Shown here one piece after another: positions 59,284-64,000 of a DNA stretch of 64,000 nucleotides (positions are counted from its first letter, which is position 1; each line of letters opens with the position of its first letter). Source of the DNA: Capsicum annuum (lineage: Eukaryota > Streptophyta > Magnoliopsida > Solanales > Solanaceae). Location: positions 113,260,907-113,324,906 of the forward strand of contig NC_061120.1 of NCBI RefSeq assembly GCF_002878395.1, in the 5' to 3' direction. A program made the translations under genes and the position numbers. Below the pieces are notes generated by a model. That model saw only the letters and a list, made by a program, of their open reading frames with translations, was not told where the DNA came from and made no database searches.

Positions 59284-60820
59284 GTATCTCTCCTAAGGTT
59301 TATTCATCCCTGAATGAGGAGTTAGGACATTTTAGCACTAGAATAGTAAGAATACATTAGACTTAAATGACAAATTTAAAAATACGATAAGAGGAAATAA
59401 AACTCATACCTCAAGCACTCTCATCCAAAACGGGGAACAAGAATGGCTACTTGGCCTTCATATCTTCGTCAGCTTCCCGTGTAGCTTCTTCTATCTTTTG
59501 GGTTCTCCAAAGAACCTTCACCTAAGCTACATCCTTCTTCAATCTACAAACTTGCCTATCCAATATCTCCACTAGGACTTTCTCATAAGACAACGAGTCT
59601 AAAATACCAACATCCTCAATATACACTATCAAGGAAGGATCTCCCACACACTTTTTAGCCTAGACACATGGAAAATAGGATGAATAGAGCCCAAACATGC
59701 AGGAAATTCAAACTCATAAGAGTCATTTCCAATTTTTCTCAAAATATAATATGGACCAATATAACGAGAACTGAGCTCTCCTGTCTTCCCAAATGATATG
59801 ACTTCTTTCATAGGAGACACCTTCAAGAACACCAATCATTTACTTCAAACTCAACTCCCTTTATCTCACATTCACATAAGAATTTTGGTGACTCTGAGCT
59901 GTCTTAAGTCTTTCTATAATCATCTTCACCTTATTTATTTGCTAGTGAACCAAGTCAGGAACAAACAACCTAGTCTCGTCTACTTTAAATCACCAAATAG
60001 GAGGTTGCACCTCTTACCATAAAGAGCCTTGAAAGGAGCCATTTGAATGCTAGAATGGTAACTATTATTGTAATCAGACTTAATAAGAGGCAAATAGTCA
60101 ACCCAACTACCCTTAAAGTTAATCACATTGGCCTTTAGCATATCCTCCAAAGTCTAAATAGTTTATTCTATTTGTCCAACCATTTGAGGGAGGACATCGG
60201 TGATAAGGTTCACCTACGTACGGAAACCTTTATGTAACGAATGCCAAAAGTGAGAAAAAAATACTGTACCTCGATCTAAAATGATGGAAACAGGCGCTCT
60301 ATGCAACTTGACTATCTCATGAATGAACAACTTTGCTTAATCCATTCCTGGGTAATTAGTCCTCATAGGCAAGAAGTGAGCGGACTTAGTAATTCTATCC
60401 ATAATGACCCAAATAGAATCATACTGATTGCAAGACTGTGAAAGACCCATAACAAAAACTATATTAATCATCTCCTATTTCCACATGGTCAACTCCATCT
60501 CTTAAGATATGCCAGTAGGCCTCAAATGTTTAATATTGACTTGCTGATAAACCATACATGTAGCAACAAAATTCACTATATCTCTCTTCATATTGTTCCA
60601 CGAATAGATTTCCTTTAAGTCATGATACATCTTAGTTGAACCCAGATGAACTGTATATTTAGACTCATGAGTCTCAGTAAAATCCATTCCCGCAGCCCAT
60701 TAACATTAGAAAAACTCAACCTCCATTGATACCTCAGAATTTTATCTTCTCCAATAACAAAATCTATAACCTTTTGCTGACTCACATCATCCTTAATTTT
60801 CATAAATATGGGATCCAAAA
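59284..60820 (-). pseudogene. Gypsy-3 integrase and chromodomain
   Basis: The sense order is: zinc-binding N-terminus (KYTVHLGSTKMYHDLKEIY and CMVYQQVN, 60502-60687); core with an Asp motif near DRGTVFFSHFW (about 60260) and YNNSYHSSIQMAPFKALYG (about 60030-60085); C-terminal module VFLKVSPMKEVISFGKTGE (59835-59770); IHPIFHVSRLK; and a chromodomain stretch VKVLWRTQKIEEATREADED (about 59460-59530). Stops separate blocks, and the catalytic Glu region has stops on both sides. Confidence 0.85.
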
Positions 60821-60839
60821 ACTGTTTCTCCTTAACCTC

Positions 60840-61500
60840 AGCACCAAGAGATAATTTAACCGCTTCTTAAACAATCACTCTCTCATCCTCAAAGTCTAAG
60901 AGATAGATGCCCAAGTTAGACAACTTATTAATATCCTTCACCAGCCCTCTTTTATCCTAATCAATTTGAGATAAGCTCCATATAAACAACCTGCTAACAA
61001 TATCATCAACAATATTAGCTTTACCTGAATGGTAGTGCAAACTCATGTCAAAATTCTTGAGCAATTCAAGCCACCTTTTCTTCCTGAGATTTAATTTCTT
61101 TTGAGTAAACTCATACTGCAAGATCTTATGATTTGAATAGATGTCTACATGAATCCCGTACAAATATTGGAGCCAAATCTTCAAAGAAAAATCCACAACC
61201 GCCAACTCTTAGTCGTGAGTCGGATAATTCCTCTCATGAACCTTAAACTGCCTGGAAATATAAGCCACAACCTTATCGCACTACATCAAAACACAACAAA
61301 ATCCTATAAGAGACGTGTCATAATACACAACAATCCCATCAGTACCCTTGGGCAGGGTCAAAATTGGAGCAGAAGTTAACTTATCCTTCAAATTCTTAAA
61401 ACTACTCTCACAAGCATCAGAACACAAAAAAATACCATTTTTTGGAGTAACGTTCATCAATGGAGCAATAATAGAAGAGATACTCTCCACAAACGTCTTG
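60840..61500 (-). pseudogene. Gypsy-3 RNase H
   Basis: The sense blocks are FKNLKDKLTSAPILTLPKG and VVYYDTSLIGFCCVLM (61281-61490), then YSNHKILQYEFTQKKLNLRK and HYHSGKANIVDDIVSRL (60957-61205). These are standard gypsy RT-RNase H motifs. VDDIVS replaces the usual VADALS. Confidence 0.85.
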
Positions 61501-61755
61501 TAATACCCACCTAACCCAAGATAATTCTAATGTCAGTTGGAGTCATAGTACTAGGACACTTAATAAATGCCTCAACTTTATTTATATCCACCTTGATCCA
61601 CTAATTAAAAACAACTTTCCCCAAAAAAGTCATAACATTCAGCCAAAATTCACGCTTAGTAAATTTGGTATACAATCTCTGGTCATAAGTGTCTGCAACA
61701 CATTTTAGAGGTAATTTTCATGTTCTTCCTCACTCTTAGAGTACACCAAGATGGA
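61501..61755 (-). pseudogene. Gypsy-3 RT, 3' part
   Basis: The sense frame starts inside the catalytic loop with ILVYSKSEEEHENYL at about 61695-61752 and continues through the thumb to the RNase H border. It joins 63448 across the insertion. Confidence 0.8.
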
Positions 61756-63442
61756 TGATAAACCCAAAATACACCTCCAATTGAAGGATAAAATGGTCGC
61801 TGTCAAATATAGTAACCCTACAAAGGTTGGGATTGATCCTATAGGGAATAGGCTAAAAATTCTTCTCGAACTTGTTGATATCACCAGGTAGTGCAAGAAA
61901 GTAAAAAAGGGGGATTTGTTGAAATGAGAAAGGAAAAAAATTGGTTGCTCTTGGTTGTAAATAATCTAAGACATACACTAGGCTTGTGTTCCCCCTAGCT
62001 TCTCAATACAGTAGACTTATCGTGCAATGTTGAACTATTCTAATACCTTGCATGAGAATCTGATAAATTATGTACCATCAAAAGTTGTTTGGACAAGTAG
62101 ATAGATTTTACCCTTTATATTTTGAGTCTTAGGATGTCTCCTTACTAACCCTTATCTTGGATCCCAGTTAACTATTTCCTTTTGGGTCTCTAGTTATTAG
62201 ATAATAGTTAACAATCTTACTTAGATAACACCTAGTACCATGGATTGATCATTAATCTTCAAATTACTATTGTGATCTTTTTTCCCTTGTCACTAATCCA
62301 CTTTTGAGTAAGTAGCAATAATATAGGCAGGATATTAAAGTTGGCCGCTGCTAAATAATCAATAAGAATGAAGAAAACCCAATATATTAAAGAATCATTT
62401 TCAAGAATGACTTGGCACTTCCTCTACTTCATAAATCCTCCAAGGTTCCCATAACCCTAGCTAAGGGGATTAGCCACTCATAGTTATGAGTTAATCATGG
62501 AATCCACAGACAAAATTAGAAAATCTATCTCACAATAATGAAAGAATAAGTCCCAAAGTCTTAAATTAACTAACAAACGAAGAACAATAAGATGTTTGAG
62601 AACTTCGGCCTAAAGGAGCCTCCTTCTCAATCTATAAATATGGTAATATGTTTTTCTGAATACGTCATGAATAAACTAGACAAAGCCTAAATGGTATGTA
62701 TAGTTTACAAGAAACCATAGAATTCAAATACTAAATAGAATAAAACTTAATTACCCATACATAATAGGACTTAAAAATATCATAGGAGTGAAATTGGGAC
62801 ACATGGAAATCCTAGGAAACAATTTTGAAAACAATGATGTTGGTGGCTACTTGTGGTTGCTAGTTGCATCCTAACCTTCGGCACAAGTGGTACTTGCAGC
62901 CTGATGGGTGGGTACAAGCAGTGACTACAACTGGTTGGACAAAAAAATCTTGCAGGCCAGCTCTCAGGATTTTGGCTTTTGTCACTTACTTTAGCCATTT
63001 GTGGACCACAAGTGATACTTGTAGTTTGCATGTAGACTAAGTGTGTGAAAAAGTCCACACTATCATATAGATAATTAAATTAGTTTTCCAATAATACTAA
63101 TTTTTCCTTAACCCAATAACGATGTAAAAAGTTATGGGTAAATTATTGAAGCACTGTCAACTCTCGGGATCTTCAACTCTGGAACTTGTACCCATGATTC
63201 AAATCTTCAACTTCAATCACATGCTTTGGTCACGTATAATTTAGAAAGTATCACGAATACCCACTAATGATCATATTAGCAGCAAAAACATCACTTTTTA
63301 TCTTTTTCTTGAATTTAGTATCCAATACATAATTTCCTGCAAAACACTCCAAAAACACATTAAATTTAACAAAATAGCCTTAAGTACATGCATATTCTCA
63401 TAGTTTTAAGCATTGTAAGTGCTATATTTCTAAATAAAATCT
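61756..63442 (-). mobile_element. solo-LTR-like insertion in Gypsy-3 RT (about 1687 bp)
   Basis: The plus start is TGATAAACCCAAAATAC. The far end is poorly preserved (AAAATCT instead of ...CA). Flanks ATGGA and ATGTC share only three of five bases, so limits are approximate. In sense it ends like an LTR: GGATCAATCCCAACCTTTG, then GGGTTACTATATTTGACAG and GGGTTTATCA. No coding content. Near-palindromic motifs ACAAGTGATACTTGT and CAAGTGGTACTTG lie at about 62880-63025. Confidence 0.65.
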
Positions 63443-63447
63443 ATGTC

Positions 63448-64000
63448 ATCAATGTTAACAATTACAAATAAATTGAAAAACTGCTAGAATATCCAATCAT
63501 AAGATCCCTAAAAGCAGTTGGAGTGTTAGTCAACCTAAATGACATAACCAAAAACTCACAATGATCATATCGGTGTTGGAAAATAGTTTTGGGAATATAA
63601 ACCTCCTAAATTTTCAAATGATGATAGGCTGAATGAAGATCAATCTAAGAAAAACACCTAGCACCTTGAAGCTGGTTGAAAAGATCACCAATCCTAGGAA
63701 GATAGTACTTATTTTTCACTGTCACCTTATTCAGCTGACGATTGTCTATACACATCAGAAGAGACCCATATTTCATTTGCATGAAAAGTACAAGAGCACC
63801 CTACCGATAAATACTAGGACAAATAAAGTCCATATAAAAAAGATCCTTTAATTATTTCTTTAGCTCCTTTAGATAAGTTGGAGCCATTGTATCGGGAGGA
63901 ATAGAAATAGAACGGTATCCAATAAAAGATCAATTCCAAAATATATTTCCCTATTGGGAGGAATTCTAGGAAGATCATCGAAAAAGACTTTAGGAAATTC
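63448..64000 (-). pseudogene. Gypsy-3 RT, 5' part, cut by window edge
   Basis: In sense, the fingers/palm are seen as CIDYRQLNK-like and [23 protein letters not shown] readings with frameshifts (about 63660-63760), then [17 protein letters not shown] (about 63495-63545) and [14 protein letters not shown] at about 63450-63480. Here FIDD is altered to NIDD, and the insertion follows at once. Confidence 0.8.

Larger units (their letters stand above)
58421..64000 (-). mobile_element. Gypsy-3, partial, continues past the right edge
   Basis: A 3' LTR, chromodomain, integrase, RNase H and RT are present in minus order. Protease, gag and the 5' LTR lie outside the window. The domain set again marks a chromovirus. 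Stops and frameshifts occur in all domains. A 1.7-kb insertion splits RT. Confidence 0.85.

Noticed and set aside
1..64000. tRNA, rRNA, snoRNA or microRNA genes
   Set aside because: No cloverleaf, conserved rRNA stretch or long near-perfect hairpin was recognised by eye. The only tRNA-like signals are retroelement primer sites and the SINE.

Overview
The window is AT-rich plant nuclear DNA, most likely from a Solanaceae-like dicot. It looks like gene-poor heterochromatin. No intact host gene, rRNA, tRNA or CRISPR array is visible. At least 80% is LTR-retrotransposon sequence in nested layers, and every autonomous element is broken by stops and frameshifts. Plant origin rests on Ty1/copia and chromodomain Ty3/gypsy families with initiator-Met-tRNA primer sites, an Au-like SINE, a Stowaway-like MITE and LTR wording familiar from Solanaceae. 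The species is not determined.

Layout. 1-2 kb: a copia 5' end (Copia-A) running off the left edge. 2-7.3 kb: the least repetitive stretch, with a hAT-like scrap, a truncated copia (Copia-B: LTR, primer site, start of gag), one spliceable exon resembling an SCD2-like coiled-coil protein, an Au-like SINE, a 240-bp tandem duplication and a Stowaway-like MITE. 7343-19447: a complete chromovirus-type gypsy element (Gypsy-1, 2.1-kb LTRs, AAAAA target duplication), split between RT and RNase H by a solo LTR. 19.5-21.8 kb: a decayed LTR and a (TA)26 run. 21793-47946: one old copia element (Copia-C) spread over 26 kb by three insertions: Gypsy-2 (22435-35074, itself holding a solo LTR), a gag-only element with 0.75-kb LTRs (37872-42453), and a second solo LTR (44078-47398). 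48981-57853: a pol-less element with 2.7-kb LTRs (LARD-like). 58421 to the right edge: Gypsy-3, with a solo-LTR-like insertion inside the catalytic RT motif.

How the parts relate. The gag-only and LARD-like elements cannot mobilise themselves and would need proteins from gypsy relatives. Both carry the same short hairpin with base-pair-preserving changes, which makes it a candidate RNA signal. The large gypsy LTRs share a common order of modules, including family-specific near-palindromic repeats 140-700 bp from their sense 5' end. All orientable retroelements lie on the minus strand. Boundaries given to the base come from matching LTR ends and target duplications read by eye; boundaries of degraded domains are approximate.
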